A stretch of DNA of 64,000 bases, taken from Acidovorax sp. SRB_14. GTDB lineage: Bacteria; Pseudomonadota; Gammaproteobacteria; Burkholderiales; Burkholderiaceae_C. Positions 10,696 through 19,898 of the stretch are shown piece by piece. Each line of letters begins with the position of its first letter. The first letter of the stretch is position 1. The stretch covers positions 357,521 through 421,520 of the forward strand of contig NZ_MWOK01000001.1 of the NCBI RefSeq assembly GCF_012932145.1. The letters are read 5' to 3'. The notes below the pieces were generated by a model, which was given only the letters and a program-made list of their open reading frames with translations, ran no database searches and was not told where the DNA came from. A program made the translations under genes and the position numbers.

Positions 10696-12018
10696 TTACA
10701 GCGCCTCCCCACGCTGGATCGCATGCTCTATTTCTTCCTGGATGCGGCTCCACTGGCGCACGAACCGGCGCCGGCACCATTCGAACATGGCCATGCCCAC
10801 GAGCAGCACGGCACCTGCGCCCAACCAGCTGGTCCACGCGGTGGCATTGATCGTGGTCCCCAGAAACCGCAGCTCTGGCCCCATCGCCGCGTTGAGTTGC
10901 AGGTGGTAGGTCATCTCGACCATGCAGGCCGCGCCGAGCACCGCCACCAGCGCCGTTGCGGCCAACGCCAGATAGGTCATGGTGAGACGCCCCAGCTTCC
11001 CGTAGCGGGCCACGCGCAAATTCATCATGATCAGGCTGGCAATGCCCCCGGGCGCATACATCACCATGAACAGGAAAACCAGGCCCAGGTACAGCAGCCA
11101 GGCCTTGGACAGCTCGGACAGCAGCACCGAGGCCAACACCAGCAGCACCGCGCCGATGATCGGCCCGAAGAAGAACGTCGCACCGCCGAGGAAGGTGAAG
11201 AGCAGGTAGCCGCCCGAGCGCACCACACCCACGCTGTCGGCGCCGGTCACGATCTCGAAGTTGATCGCGGCGAGGCCGCCGCCAATGCCGGCAAAAAAGC
11301 CCGCGATGATGAAGGCGAAGTAGCGCACGCGCTGCGTGTTGTAGCCAATGAACTCGACGCGCTCGGGGTTGTCGCGCACGGCGTTGAGGATGCGGCCCAG
11401 GGGCGTTCCCGTGAAGGCGAACATGGCGGCGGTGCAGACGAAGCAATACGCCGCGATCAGGTAATACACCTGGATCGCCGGGCCGAAGCTGATGCCCAGG
11501 AACCCTTTGCCGTAGACGCGGTCGGTGGTGATGCCGCCCTCGCCGCCGAAGAACTCGGGGAACATCAGCGCCATCGAGGCCACCAGTTCGCCAATGCCGA
11601 GCGTGATCATCGCGAACGTCGTGCCCGACTTCTTGGTGGTCACGAAGCCCAACAGCACCGCAAACAGCATGCCTGCCAAGCCGCCGACGAGCGGGATCAG
11701 CACCAGCGGTATCGGCAGCGTGCCCTTGCCCGCCAGGTTCATGGCGTGGATGGCGATGAACGAGCCCAGGCCGGTGTAGACCGCATGGCCGAAGCTCAGC
11801 ATGCCGCCCTGGCCCAGCAGGATGTTGTAGCTCAGGCAGATGATGATGAGGTAGCCCATCTGCGAGAGCATGGTCAGGGCCAGGCTGCTCGTGAACAGCA
11901 GGGGCGAGACGATGAGCAGCAGCGCAAACAGCGTCCAGACGACAAATCGGCCCACGTTCCAGGGCCGGAAACGGTAGGCGGGCACGGCGCGCGGATCAGG
12001 GGGTGTGGATGGGGTCAT
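10696..12018 (-). CDS. livM: Branched-chain-amino-acid-type ABC permease, LivM-like
   Basis: A 440-residue inner-membrane permease with about ten hydrophobic helices. The LivM signature stretch YNILLGQGGMLSFGHAVYTGLG is at about residues 65-85, and the loop motif with ITLGIGELV lies further on. The C-terminus is extended (about residues 335-440) by additional hydrophobic segments and a basic tail (WCRRRFVRQWSRIQEEIEHA), longer than typical LivM. It is transcribed from the same strand as livH (4 bp upstream) and livG. It should form the translocation pore with LivH. Confidence 0.92.
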   Translation of the reverse strand: MTPSTPPDPRAVPAYRFRPWNVGRFVVWTLFALLLIVSPLLFTSSLALTMLSQMGYLIIICLSYNILLGQGGMLSFGHAVYTGLGSFIAIHAMNLAGKGTLPIPLVLIPLVGGLAGMLFAVLLGFVTTKKSGTTFAMITLGIGELVASMALMFPEFFGGEGGITTDRVYGKGFLGISFGPAIQVYYLIAAYCFVCTAAMFAFTGTPLGRILNAVRDNPERVEFIGYNTQRVRYFAFIIAGFFAGIGGGLAAINFEIVTGADSVGVVRSGGYLLFTFLGGATFFFGPIIGAVLLVLASVLLSELSKAWLLYLGLVFLFMVMYAPGGIASLIMMNLRVARYGKLGRLTMTYLALAATALVAVLGAACMVEMTYHLQLNAAMGPELRFLGTTINATAWTSWLGAGAVLLVGMAMFEWCRRRFVRQWSRIQEEIEHAIQRGEAL

Positions 12019-12022
12019 GGCA

Positions 12023-12976
12023 TCAGTCCTCCCGGGTGCCCAGCAGGCCCTTGGGGCGGAAGATCAGGATCAGCACAAGGAACAGGTACGGCAGGATCGG
12101 CGCCACCTGCGACACCGTGAGCTTGAGCAGCGGCCAGCCAAAAGTGCTCTCGGACACCGCCACGCCCAGCCCCTGCAGCGCCTGCGCGAGCGAATAGTCG
12201 ATCGCCACGGCGAACGTCTGCAGCAGCCCGATCAGCAGCGAAGCGAGGAACGCCCCGGCCAGCGACCCCATGCCGCCCACCACCACCACGACGAAAATGA
12301 TGGAGCCGACCGAGCCCGCCATGGCCGGTTCGGTGACATAGGTGTTTCCGCCAATCACACCGGCCAAGCCCGCCAGCGCGCAGCCCCCGCCGAACACCAG
12401 CATGAATACGCGCGGCACGTTGTGGCCGAGCGCCTGCACCATCTCCGGGTGCTTGAGCGCCGCCTGGATCACCAGGCCGATGCGCGTACGCGTGAGCAGC
12501 AGCCACACCGACAGCAGCATCAAGAGCGCCACCAGCATGATGAAGGAGCGCGACTTGGGAAATTGCGTCCCATACAGCGTGAACAGCGGCCCCTGCAGCT
12601 GCGTGGGCAGTCCGTAGGGCACGGTGGAGCGCCCCCACACCAGCTGCACCAGTTCCAGGATCAGGTACGACAGGCCGAACGTGACGAGCAGTTCGGGCAC
12701 ATGGCCGAATTTGTGCACGCGGCGTAGGCTGTAGCGCTCGAACAGCGCGCCCAGCACGCCCACGGCCAGCGGCGCCAGCACCAGCGCCGGCCAGAACCCG
12801 ACGACGCTGGAAATGGTATAGGCCAGGTAGGCCCCGAGCATGTAGAAACTGGTGTGCGCGAAATTGAGCACGCCCATCATGCTGAAGATCAGCGTGAGGC
12901 CCGAACTCAGCATGAAAAGCAGCAACCCATAGCTGACGCCATTGAGCAGCGAGATCACGAAAAACTCTGGATTCAT
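12023..12976 (-). CDS. livH: Branched-chain-amino-acid-type ABC permease, LivH-like
   Basis: A 317-residue membrane permease. Typical elements are NGVSYGLLLFMLSSGLTLIFSMMGVLNFAHTSFYMLGAY at the N-terminus (about 10-50), a central stretch PEMVQALGHNVPRVFM, and GSIIFVVVVVGGMGSLAGA near residue 215. The order livH-livM-livG-livF is the standard one. It begins after a strong terminator-like hairpin that separates it from the upstream substrate-binding gene, so expression of the permease and ATPases is probably lower than that of the binding protein. Confidence 0.93.
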   Translation of the reverse strand: MNPEFFVISLLNGVSYGLLLFMLSSGLTLIFSMMGVLNFAHTSFYMLGAYLAYTISSVVGFWPALVLAPLAVGVLGALFERYSLRRVHKFGHVPELLVTFGLSYLILELVQLVWGRSTVPYGLPTQLQGPLFTLYGTQFPKSRSFIMLVALLMLLSVWLLLTRTRIGLVIQAALKHPEMVQALGHNVPRVFMLVFGGGCALAGLAGVIGGNTYVTEPAMAGSVGSIIFVVVVVGGMGSLAGAFLASLLIGLLQTFAVAIDYSLAQALQGLGVAVSESTFGWPLLKLTVSQVAPILPYLFLVLILIFRPKGLLGTRED

Positions 12977-12999
12977 CGAAAAGCTTCGTCACAGGGGTA

Positions 13000-13027
13000 A
13001 AAAAAAGGCCCGAGGGGTGTCGGGCCT
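13000..13027 (-). terminator. Intra-operon terminator/attenuator downstream of the binding-protein gene
   Basis: On the minus strand, GGCCCGA and TCGGGCC form a perfect 7-bp stem around CACCCC, followed by a run of eight T residues. It lies between the substrate-binding gene and livH, all on the same strand. The likely effect is partial termination, which gives an excess of binding protein over permease, a common arrangement in ABC importer operons. Confidence 0.85.
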
Positions 13028-13047
13028 CGTGCGAGCGCGCAGCGCGC

Positions 13048-14283
13048 TCAGGAAGGGCGCTTCATCTGGCAGGACGTGGGCGTGCTGGCCACGTAGGGCT
13101 CGAAATACTTCACTGGCGCCAGCGTGTAGCCGGTGTTCTCGGGCGAGTAAGGGTATTTGGCGCTGGCCTTTTCCCACTTGGTGATGTACAGACCCTGCTG
13201 CAGCTGGTGGTCGGCCTTGCGCATTTCCACATCGCCGTTGTAGCTCTTGAACTTCATGCCCTCGAGCGTCGCTGCCACCCTGGCGGGGTCGGTGGACTTG
13301 GCGCGCACAAAGGCCTCGACCAGCGCGTCATACACCGTCTGTATGTCGGTGGTGTAGAGGTCATCGTTGAACTTGGCCTTGTATTGCGCGGCCAGCTTGC
13401 CGATGTCGCCACCCATGTTGTAGTGCCCATAACCCACCTGATAGACCTTGCCGTCCGATGCCGCGCCCATGGCGGTCGGCGTGCCGGTAGTCACCGCGTA
13501 GTAGGTATAGAACTTGACATTGTTCAGGCCCGAGTCGTTGGCTGCCTTGATCAGCAGCGCCAGATCGGAGCCCCAGTTGCCGGTGATCACAGTGTCGGCG
13601 CCCGACTGCTTGATCTTGGCGATGTAAGGCGCGAAGTCGCGCACCTGCGCCAGCGGGTGCAGGTCGTCGCCGACGACCTGCACGTCGGGGCGCTTGTGCT
13701 TGAGCATGTCCTTGGCGAACTTCGAGACCTGCTGGCCGTGCGAATAGTTCTGGTTGATCAGGTAGACCTTCTTGACCTCCGGCAAATCCTTCATGTAGGT
13801 GGTGAGCGCTTCCATCTTCATCGAGGTGTCGGCGTCGAAGCGGAAGTGCCAGTAACTGCACTTGCTGTTGGTCAGGTCGGGGTCCACGGCGGCGTAGTTG
13901 AGGTAGACCACCTCCTTGCCGGGGTTGCGCGCATTGTGCTTTTCCAGCGCGTCGATGATCGCCAGCGCCGGGCCGGAGCCGTTGCCCTGCACCACATAGC
14001 GCGCGCCCTGGTCCATGGCCGAGCGCAAGGCGCTGGTGGTTTCCTGGGGGCTGAGCTTGTTGTCGATGCCGATGATTTCGAATTTCACCCCGGCCGCGTT
14101 TTTCTTGTTGACCTCTTCCGCCAGGAACTGAAAGCTCTTGAGCTGGTTGGTGCCCACAGCGGCCATGAGACCTGAGAGGGGATCAAGCCAGGCAATCTTC
14201 ACGGTCTCGCCCTTTTGGGCAAAAACGCCTCCCGCGCTCGCCAACATGATGGATGCCGCTACTGCCTTGATAGCAAATCTCAT
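13048..14283 (-). CDS. Periplasmic substrate-binding protein of a Liv-type ABC importer
   Basis: A 411-residue periplasmic binding protein of the Leu/Ile/Val or amide/aromatic-acid class (Peripla_BP_6). It has a Sec signal peptide (MRFAIKAVAASIMLASAGGVFA, probable cleavage after AQ-type residues near 23). The mature start VKIAWLDPLSGLMAAVGTNQLKSFQFLAEEVN is the family N-lobe. Two lobes are visible, with YLINQNYSHGQQ and ADTVITGNWGSDLALLIKAA in the middle. AGGAGA lies 6-7 bases before the ATG. It is followed by a terminator hairpin and then the permease genes. The upstream neighbour is an acyl-CoA ligase, so the ligand may be a carboxylic acid. Confidence 0.92.
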   Translation of the reverse strand: MRFAIKAVAASIMLASAGGVFAQKGETVKIAWLDPLSGLMAAVGTNQLKSFQFLAEEVNKKNAAGVKFEIIGIDNKLSPQETTSALRSAMDQGARYVVQGNGSGPALAIIDALEKHNARNPGKEVVYLNYAAVDPDLTNSKCSYWHFRFDADTSMKMEALTTYMKDLPEVKKVYLINQNYSHGQQVSKFAKDMLKHKRPDVQVVGDDLHPLAQVRDFAPYIAKIKQSGADTVITGNWGSDLALLIKAANDSGLNNVKFYTYYAVTTGTPTAMGAASDGKVYQVGYGHYNMGGDIGKLAAQYKAKFNDDLYTTDIQTVYDALVEAFVRAKSTDPARVAATLEGMKFKSYNGDVEMRKADHQLQQGLYITKWEKASAKYPYSPENTGYTLAPVKYFEPYVASTPTSCQMKRPS

Positions 14284-14380
14284 TGTCAGATCTCCTGGTG
14301 AATCAACAAAAGGCAGCGTACCGTGCCGTGCCGAGCGCGCCGCTCAGGGAATGCCCCTAGCCGCTATCGCCCGCGCGACT

Positions 14381-14410
14381 GCCTGCTGCGCCCGCCCGGG
14401 CGCAGCAGGC
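14381..14410. terminator. Perfect 14-bp inverted repeat after the acyl-CoA ligase gene
   Basis: GCCTGCTGCGCCCG and its exact reverse complement are separated by two bases and end eight bases past the ligase stop codon. No T-run follows on either strand, so it is not a classical terminator. It could still block 3' exonucleases or promote Rho-dependent ending. The effective loop would be about six bases. Confidence 0.5.
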
Positions 14411-14417
14411 CGAGGCC

Positions 14418-16055
14418 TCACACGCCTGGCAGTTGGTAGTCCTTGAGCACTTCGCGCAGCTTGACCTTGAGCATCTTGCCCGTGGCGCCCAACGGAATCG
14501 CATCGACGAACACCACGTCGTCCGGAATCTGCCATTTAGCGGTCTTGCCCTCGTAGAACTGGAGCAGCTCCTCGCGCGTGGCCTGCATGCCGGGCTTGAG
14601 CGTCACCGCCACGATGGGGCGCTCATCCCACTTGGGGTGCGGCATGCCGATACACGCAGCCATGGCGATGGCCGGGTGGCCCATGGCGATGTTCTCGATG
14701 TCGATCGAGCTGATCCACTCACCGCCCGACTTGATCACGTCCTTGCTGCGGTCGGTGATCTGCATGAAGCCATCGGCGTCGATGGTCGCCACGTCACCGG
14801 TCGGAAACCAGTTGCGGCCCTGCGCGTCGGGCACCAGCGGGCTGTCACCTTGGTAATAGGTGTCCAGGATCCATGGTCCCCGCACCAGCAGGTCCCCATA
14901 GGTCTTGCCATCCCAGGGCAGTTCCTTGCCGTTGCCATCGACGATCTTCATGTCCACGCCATAGATGGCACGCCCCTGCTTTTGCAGGATCTTCATCTGC
15001 TCGTCCTTGGGCAGGGACAGGTGTTTGTTCTTGAGCGTGCACAGCGTGCCCAGCGGACTCATCTCGGTCATGCCCCAGGCGTGCAGCACTTCGACGCCAT
15101 AGTCGTCCTGGAAGGCGGTGATCATGGCCGGCGGGCAGGCCGAACCACCGATCACCGTGCGCTTGAGGGTGGAGAACTTCAGACCCGTGGGCTTGAGGTG
15201 GGAGAGCAGCATCTGCCACACGGTGGGCACGCCAGCGGCATAGGTCACCCCCTCGGCCTCCATCAGTTCGTAGATCGACTTGCCGTCCATGGCCGGGCCC
15301 GGAAACACCAGCTTGCAGCCCGTGAGCGCCGCCGAATACGGAATGCCCCAGGCATTGACGTGGAACATGGGCACCACGGGCAGTACGGAGTCGCGCGCCG
15401 ACAGGCACATCACATCGGGCAGGGCCGCCGCATAGGCGTGCAGCGTGGTCGAGCGGTGGCTGTAGAGCGCCGCCTTCGGATCGCCCGTGGTGCCGCTGGT
15501 GTAGCACATGCTCGACGCGGTGTTCTCGTCGAACTGCGGCCACACGTAGACGCTTGGGTGCCCGCCGATCCACTCTTCGTAGCTCGCCAGGCCGGGAATG
15601 CCGCTGTCCTGCGGCAGCCGGTCGGCATCGCACAGCGCCACCCATTTTTTCACCGTAGGGCATTTGGCGTGCACGGCCTGCACCAGCGGCAGGAAGCTCA
15701 GGTCAAAGCACAGCACCCGGTCTTCGGCGTGGTTCATGATCCAGGCGATCTGGTCGGGGTGCAGGCGCGGGTTGATGGTGTGCAGCACGCGGCCCGAGCC
15801 GCTCACGCCAAAGTACATCTCCAGGTGGCGGTAGCCATTCCAGGCCAAGGAGGCCACGCGGTCGCTGAACTGCAGCTGCAGCGCATCCAGCGCATTGGCC
15901 AGGCGCCGCGAGCGCGCCGCCAGGTCGCGGTAGGTGTAGCGGTGGATGTCGCCCTCGACGCGGCGCGAGACGATCTCGCCGTCGCCGTGGTGGCGTTCTG
16001 CAAACTCGATCAAAGACGAAATCAGCAGCGGCTGATCCTGCATCAAACCCAACAT
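14418..16055 (-). CDS. AMP-forming acyl-CoA synthetase (long/medium-chain fatty-acid ligase family)
   Basis: A 545-residue ANL-superfamily ligase that activates a carboxylic acid to acyl-AMP and then acyl-CoA. Motifs: [18 protein letters not shown] (ATP-binding P-loop, about residue 187), [12 protein letters not shown] (A5), [14 protein letters not shown] (A7), [20 protein letters not shown] (A8 hinge and CoA binding) and LGATGKMLK with the catalytic Lys at the C-terminus. AAGGAG precedes the ATG. It is the first gene of the minus-strand set and directly precedes the Liv-type binding protein. The inferred flow is import, activation, then beta-oxidation. Chain length or aromatic specificity cannot be told from sequence alone. 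Confidence 0.92.
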   Translation of the reverse strand: MLGLMQDQPLLISSLIEFAERHHGDGEIVSRRVEGDIHRYTYRDLAARSRRLANALDALQLQFSDRVASLAWNGYRHLEMYFGVSGSGRVLHTINPRLHPDQIAWIMNHAEDRVLCFDLSFLPLVQAVHAKCPTVKKWVALCDADRLPQDSGIPGLASYEEWIGGHPSVYVWPQFDENTASSMCYTSGTTGDPKAALYSHRSTTLHAYAAALPDVMCLSARDSVLPVVPMFHVNAWGIPYSAALTGCKLVFPGPAMDGKSIYELMEAEGVTYAAGVPTVWQMLLSHLKPTGLKFSTLKRTVIGGSACPPAMITAFQDDYGVEVLHAWGMTEMSPLGTLCTLKNKHLSLPKDEQMKILQKQGRAIYGVDMKIVDGNGKELPWDGKTYGDLLVRGPWILDTYYQGDSPLVPDAQGRNWFPTGDVATIDADGFMQITDRSKDVIKSGGEWISSIDIENIAMGHPAIAMAACIGMPHPKWDERPIVAVTLKPGMQATREELLQFYEGKTAKWQIPDDVVFVDAIPLGATGKMLKVKLREVLKDYQLPGV

Positions 16056-16231
16056 AGGTGCTCCTTGAATAATTGGTCGCTACAACAAACGCCGTCCCAG
16101 CGTTTTTGCCAGGCCACAGCCGTGCTGGCGTGCGCCGCAAGCGTGTGCATTGTGGCCCCTGAAACCCCCTCCCCGCGAGACCGCTTGGCCCTGCAGGAAC
16201 TGGGCCTTGTCGTCTGCGGGACAATGTTCCG

Positions 16232-17713
16232 ATGACACAGCTTGCCGACCGCACGACCACCCTGGATGCGGGGTTGACCTGGAACAACGCCTTTGCCGGG
16301 CTGGGGCCCGAGTTCTTCACGCGCCTGTCGCCCACGCCGTTGCCGGCGCCGCACTGGGTGGGCCGCAGCGACGCCGCGGCCCACGCGCTGGGCCTGGACC
16401 CGGAGTGGTTCCAATCCGACACGGCTCTGCAGGTGTTTGCCGGCAACCGCACGCTGCAGGGCAGCGACCCGCTGGCCAGCGTCTACAGCGGACACCAGTT
16501 CGGCGTCTGGGCCGGGCAGCTTGGCGATGGGCGCGCCATCCTGCTGGGCGAAACGGCCGCCGGCCTGGAGGTTCAACTCAAAGGCAGTGGCATGACGCCG
16601 TATTCGCGCATGGGCGATGGGCGCGCCGTGCTGCGTTCGAGCATCCGCGAATTCCTGTGCAGCGAAGCCATGCACGCGCTCGGCATTCCCACCACGCGCG
16701 CGCTGTGCGTGGTCGGCTCGCCCCAGCCCGTGCGGCGCGAAACCACCGAGACCGCGGCGGTGGTCACGCGCACCGCGCCCACCTTCATCCGGTTTGGGCA
16801 TTTCGAACACTTTGCGTCGCGCAACCTGCTCGGGCCGCTGCGCGCGCTGGCCGACCATGTGATCGACCGCCATTACCCCGAATGCCGCGACACACCGCAC
16901 TACGGCGGCAACGCCTACGCTGCGCTGCTCCAGGCCGTGACCGAGCGCACGGCGGACCTGGCAGCGCACTGGCAGGCCGTGGGGTTTTGCCATGGCGTGC
17001 TCAACACCGACAACATGAGCATCCTGGGCCTGACCATCGACTATGGCCCGTTCCAGTTCCTCGACGCCTTTGAGCCCAACCACGTCTGCAACCACAGCGA
17101 CACCCAGGGCCGCTACGCCTTCAACCGCCAGCCCAACGTCGTCTACTGGAACCTGTTCTGCCTGGGCCAGGCGCTGCAGCCGCTGATTGGCGAGCCCGAA
17201 GTCGTGGTGGCGGCGTTGGAGCCCTACAAGACGCGCTTTCCGGCCGAGCTGATGGCACGCCTGCGCGCCAAACTCGGGCTGCGCCAGGCCACGGAGGGCG
17301 ACGGCGCCACCATGGACTCCCTCCTGCGCCTGTTGGCCGACAACCGCGTCGACTACCCCATCTTCTGGCGCCGGCTCTCGCATGCTGTGGCGCAAGGGCA
17401 GTTCGAGCCGGTGCGCGACCTGTTTGCCGATCGCGCCGGATTTGACCAGTGGTTGCTCTCCTATTCAGAGCTAACAGCGCAGACTGGTAGTGCGTTTGAT
17501 GCCGATTTGATGCTCAAAACCAATCCGCGCTATGTCTTGCGCAACCACCTGGCCGAGCAGGCCATCCGCGCCGCGAAACTTGGCGACTTCAGCGAACTCC
17601 AAACCCTGCAGCGTCTGCTGGAGCGCCCGTTTGACGAGCACCCCGGCCATGAGGCCTATGCAGACTTCCCGCCCGACTGGGCATCCACCCTCTCCATCAG
17701 CTGTTCATCATGA
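16232..17713 (+). CDS. selO: Protein adenylyltransferase SelO (YdiU family)
   Basis: A 493-residue SelO pseudokinase. The family transfers AMP from ATP to hydroxyl side chains of proteins and is linked to oxidative-stress responses. Diagnostic stretches are [18 protein letters not shown] (about residue 87), [33 protein letters not shown], and [25 protein letters not shown], which carries the metal-binding Asn and Asp. The C-terminal part has [16 protein letters not shown] copy of the palindromic repeat is read through in frame at residues about 410-430 just before that motif. The stop overlaps the msrB start in an ATGA junction, so the two are coupled. The C-terminal selenocysteine of eukaryotic SelO is not seen. 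Confidence 0.95.
   Translation: MTQLADRTTTLDAGLTWNNAFAGLGPEFFTRLSPTPLPAPHWVGRSDAAAHALGLDPEWFQSDTALQVFAGNRTLQGSDPLASVYSGHQFGVWAGQLGDGRAILLGETAAGLEVQLKGSGMTPYSRMGDGRAVLRSSIREFLCSEAMHALGIPTTRALCVVGSPQPVRRETTETAAVVTRTAPTFIRFGHFEHFASRNLLGPLRALADHVIDRHYPECRDTPHYGGNAYAALLQAVTERTADLAAHWQAVGFCHGVLNTDNMSILGLTIDYGPFQFLDAFEPNHVCNHSDTQGRYAFNRQPNVVYWNLFCLGQALQPLIGEPEVVVAALEPYKTRFPAELMARLRAKLGLRQATEGDGATMDSLLRLLADNRVDYPIFWRRLSHAVAQGQFEPVRDLFADRAGFDQWLLSYSELTAQTGSAFDADLMLKTNPRYVLRNHLAEQAIRAAKLGDFSELQTLQRLLERPFDEHPGHEAYADFPPDWASTLSISCSS
17459..17520 (+). repeat. Palindromic repeat copy inside selO
   Basis: The plus strand shows ATTCAGAGCTAACAGCGC, then GTGCGTTTGATGCC, then GATTTGATGCTCAAAAC. This follows the repeat consensus over its whole length, with the stem partly degraded. 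It is translated in frame as about 20 residues ([20 protein letters not shown]), immediately before the conserved NPRYVLRN motif of SelO. Confidence 0.7.
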
Positions 17714-18123
17714 GCTTTTCCATCCAGAAAACCGAGGCCGAATGGCAGGCCCTGCTCCAGGGCAAGGGCGCCGAGCCTGGCGCGCTGCAGGTCACGCGGC
17801 ACGCCGCCACCGAGCGGCCTTTCACCGGCAAGTTCAATGCCCATTGGGCCGACGGCAGCTACCACTGCGTCTGCTGCGGCGCCAAACTGTTCGACTCGGC
17901 CACCAAGTTCGACGCCGGCTGCGGCTGGCCCAGCTTCTCACAGGCCGTGCCCGGGGCCATCTCTGAAATCACCGACCGCAGCCATGGCATGGTGCGGGTC
18001 GAAACCGTGTGTGCACAATGCGGTGCGCATCTGGGCCACGTCTTTGAGGACGGCCCCGCCCCCACGGGCCTGCGCTACTGTATGAATTCCGCGTCGCTGG
18101 ACTTTGAGGCGGGCGGATCCTGA
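17710..18123 (+). CDS. msrB: Peptide-methionine (R)-S-oxide reductase
   Basis: A 137-residue MsrB that repairs the R epimer of methionine sulfoxide in proteins. Two CxxC pairs that bind structural zinc are present (CVCCG and CAQCG). The substrate pocket motif GCGWPSF is present, and the catalytic Cys is in [11 protein letters not shown] near the C-terminus. Length and order match the family. It overlaps selO by four bases and is followed closely by yciB. The pairing with SelO, another redox-linked protein, suggests a shared role in oxidative damage response. Confidence 0.96.
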   Translation: MSFSIQKTEAEWQALLQGKGAEPGALQVTRHAATERPFTGKFNAHWADGSYHCVCCGAKLFDSATKFDAGCGWPSFSQAVPGAISEITDRSHGMVRVETVCAQCGAHLGHVFEDGPAPTGLRYCMNSASLDFEAGGS

Positions 18124-18148
18124 AACGTTTTCCACTGCCCCTGGCGCC

Positions 18149-18703
18149 ATGAAACTTCTCATCGACTTCTTCCCCATCATCCTGTTCTTTGCCGCCTTCA
18201 AGGCCTGGGGCATCTTCACCGCGACCGCCGTGGCGATTGCGGCCACGGTGCTGCAGATCGGCTACCTGCGCTTCAAGCACGGCAAGGTGGAGCCCATGCA
18301 ATGGCTGAGCCTGGGCGTGATCGTGCTATTTGGCGGCGCCACCCTGCTCTCGCAGAGCGAGACGTTCATCAAATGGAAACCCACGGTGCTGTACTGGCTG
18401 ATGGGCGGCGCGCTGCTGGTCGGGCAGCTGGTGTTTCGCACCAACCTCATCCGCCGCCTGATGGGCACGCAAATGGACCTGCCCGAGGCCGCCTGGCGTG
18501 CCGTGAACTGGAGCTGGGCCGGTTTTTTCGCCGTGATGGGCGTGCTCAACCTCTGGGTGGCCTACCACTTTGACACCGACACCTGGGTCAACTTCAAGCT
18601 GTTTGGCGGCATGGGACTGATGTTCGCCTTTGTCATTGCACAGGCGCTGTACCTGGGCCGCTACGCCAAGGACACCGACACCTCCAACAAGCCCCAGCCA
18701 TGA
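18149..18703 (+). CDS. yciB: Inner-membrane septation protein A homologue (YciB/IspZ)
   Basis: A 184-residue integral membrane protein with about five or six helices. The N-terminus [22 protein letters not shown] and later [19 protein letters not shown] and [31 protein letters not shown] are characteristic of YciB, which is needed for normal septation and envelope integrity. I chose the ATG at 18149; the frame is open upstream to 18104 but would overlap msrB. The TGA overlaps the bolA start, which supports cotranscription with bolA. Confidence 0.94.
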   Translation: MKLLIDFFPIILFFAAFKAWGIFTATAVAIAATVLQIGYLRFKHGKVEPMQWLSLGVIVLFGGATLLSQSETFIKWKPTVLYWLMGGALLVGQLVFRTNLIRRLMGTQMDLPEAAWRAVNWSWAGFFAVMGVLNLWVAYHFDTDTWVNFKLFGGMGLMFAFVIAQALYLGRYAKDTDTSNKPQP

Positions 18704-18969
18704 ACACCGAAGCCATCACTGCCTCTGCCATGGAGCACAGCCTGCGCGCCGCCCTCGCGCCCACCGCCCTGCAAGTGCTCGACGAAAGCCATGCCCACGC
18801 CGGCCACGCCGGCGCCAACGGCACCGGGTTTGGAACCCATTTCCGGGTGCGCGTGGCCTCACCTTTGTTTACCGGTTTGCCCCGCGTGCGGCAGCACCGC
18901 CTTGTGTATGATGCGCTGCAAGAATTTATTGACCGCGGCGCCCATGCCATTGCCATAGAAATTCTCTGA
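18700..18969 (+). CDS. bolA: BolA family protein
   Basis: An 89-residue BolA-like protein with a class II KH-like fold. BolA proteins bind monothiol glutaredoxins and [2Fe-2S] clusters and can act as transcription factors. Seen here: [15 protein letters not shown], then [32 protein letters not shown], with the conserved His residues of the cluster-binding loop. It overlaps yciB by four bases (ATGA). The gene downstream, a periplasmic PPIase, starts 67 bases later and may belong to the same transcript. Confidence 0.93.
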   Translation: MNTEAITASAMEHSLRAALAPTALQVLDESHAHAGHAGANGTGFGTHFRVRVASPLFTGLPRVRQHRLVYDALQEFIDRGAHAIAIEIL

Positions 18970-19036
18970 TCTGGCCCCCATCTTTTCCGCTCGCCGGCCG
19001 TCAGCCTGCAGCCCATTTCTCTTATTTGGATTCCAC

Positions 19037-19822
19037 ATGAAGAAACAGCTTCTGTCCGGCCTCGTGGCCGCCGCCTTGCTGGGCACCGTGGCCATGCCCG
19101 TTTTTGCCCAGAACATCGCCATCGTGAACGGCAAGCCCGTTCCCAAGGAGCGCGCCGAAGTGCTCAAGCAGCAGGTCGAGCGTTCAGGCCGTCCGGTCAC
19201 GCCAGAAATGGAAGGCCAAATCAAGGAAGAAGTCATCGCCCGCGAAATCTTCATGCAGGAAGCGCAAAAGCGCGGTCTCGAAGCGTCGCAGGACTACAAG
19301 GCGCAAATGGAACTGGCGCGCCAGACCATCCTGATCCGCGAGCTGTTTGCCGACTACCAGAAGAAGAACCCCGTTACCGACGCGGAAATCCAGGCCGAGT
19401 ACGACAAGTTCGTCGCGGCCAACGGCGGCAAGGAATACAAGGCCAGCCACATCCTGGTCGACAGCGAAGACGAGGCCAAGGCCATCATCGCCTCGATCAA
19501 GAAAGGGGCGAAGTTCGAAGACCTCGCCAAGAAGAAGTCCAAGGACCCAGGCTCTGGCGCCAAGGGTGGCGACCTCGACTGGGCCAACCCCAGCAGCTAT
19601 GTCTCTGAGTTCACCGAGGCCCTCATCCAGCTCGACAAGGGCAAGATGACGCAGACGCCCGTGAAGAGCCAGTTCGGCTGGCACGTGATCCGCCTGGACG
19701 ACGTGCGCCAAGCGCAGCTGCCCAAGCTCGACGAAGTCAAGCCCCAGGTGGCCCAGCAGCTGCAGCAGCAAAAACTGGCCAAGTTCCAGGAAGATTTGCG
19801 CGCCAAGGCCAAGGTCGAATAA
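19037..19822 (+). CDS. Periplasmic parvulin-type peptidyl-prolyl isomerase (PrsA/SurA-like)
   Basis: A 261-residue exported foldase. The signal peptide is MKKQLLSGLVAAALLGTVAMP followed by VFAQ, cleaved near residue 25. The N-terminal SurA-like helical part (about 30-110) precedes a parvulin rotamase domain (about 130-225) with KASHILVDSEDEAKAII, AKKKSKDPGSGAKGGDL and SQFGWHVIRLDD. These are the standard parvulin active-site stretches. The C-terminus is a basic helix. A strong terminator follows at 19868. It probably assists folding of outer-membrane or periplasmic proteins. Confidence 0.94.
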   Translation: MKKQLLSGLVAAALLGTVAMPVFAQNIAIVNGKPVPKERAEVLKQQVERSGRPVTPEMEGQIKEEVIAREIFMQEAQKRGLEASQDYKAQMELARQTILIRELFADYQKKNPVTDAEIQAEYDKFVAANGGKEYKASHILVDSEDEAKAIIASIKKGAKFEDLAKKKSKDPGSGAKGGDLDWANPSSYVSEFTEALIQLDKGKMTQTPVKSQFGWHVIRLDDVRQAQLPKLDEVKPQVAQQLQQQKLAKFQEDLRAKAKVE

Positions 19823-19867
19823 GGCGTTCGTCGCGGGCCAGCTCGCGGCAACTGCCCACACTCTGCA

Positions 19868-19889
19868 AAGCGGCTTCGGCCGCTTTTTT
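19868..19889 (+). terminator. Rho-independent terminator after the PPIase gene
   Basis: AAGCGGC and GCCGCTT pair around a TTCG tetraloop, followed by six T residues. It ends the selO-msrB-yciB-bolA-PPIase run and lies ten bases before the convergent DUF1624 gene end. Confidence 0.92.
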
Positions 19890-19898
19890 GTTGCACGC

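Noticed and set aside
17700..17713. C-terminal selenocysteine in SelO
   Set aside because: The protein ends SCSS followed by a normal TGA that overlaps the msrB start. No SECIS-like hairpin is evident, and bacterial SelO normally lacks Sec.
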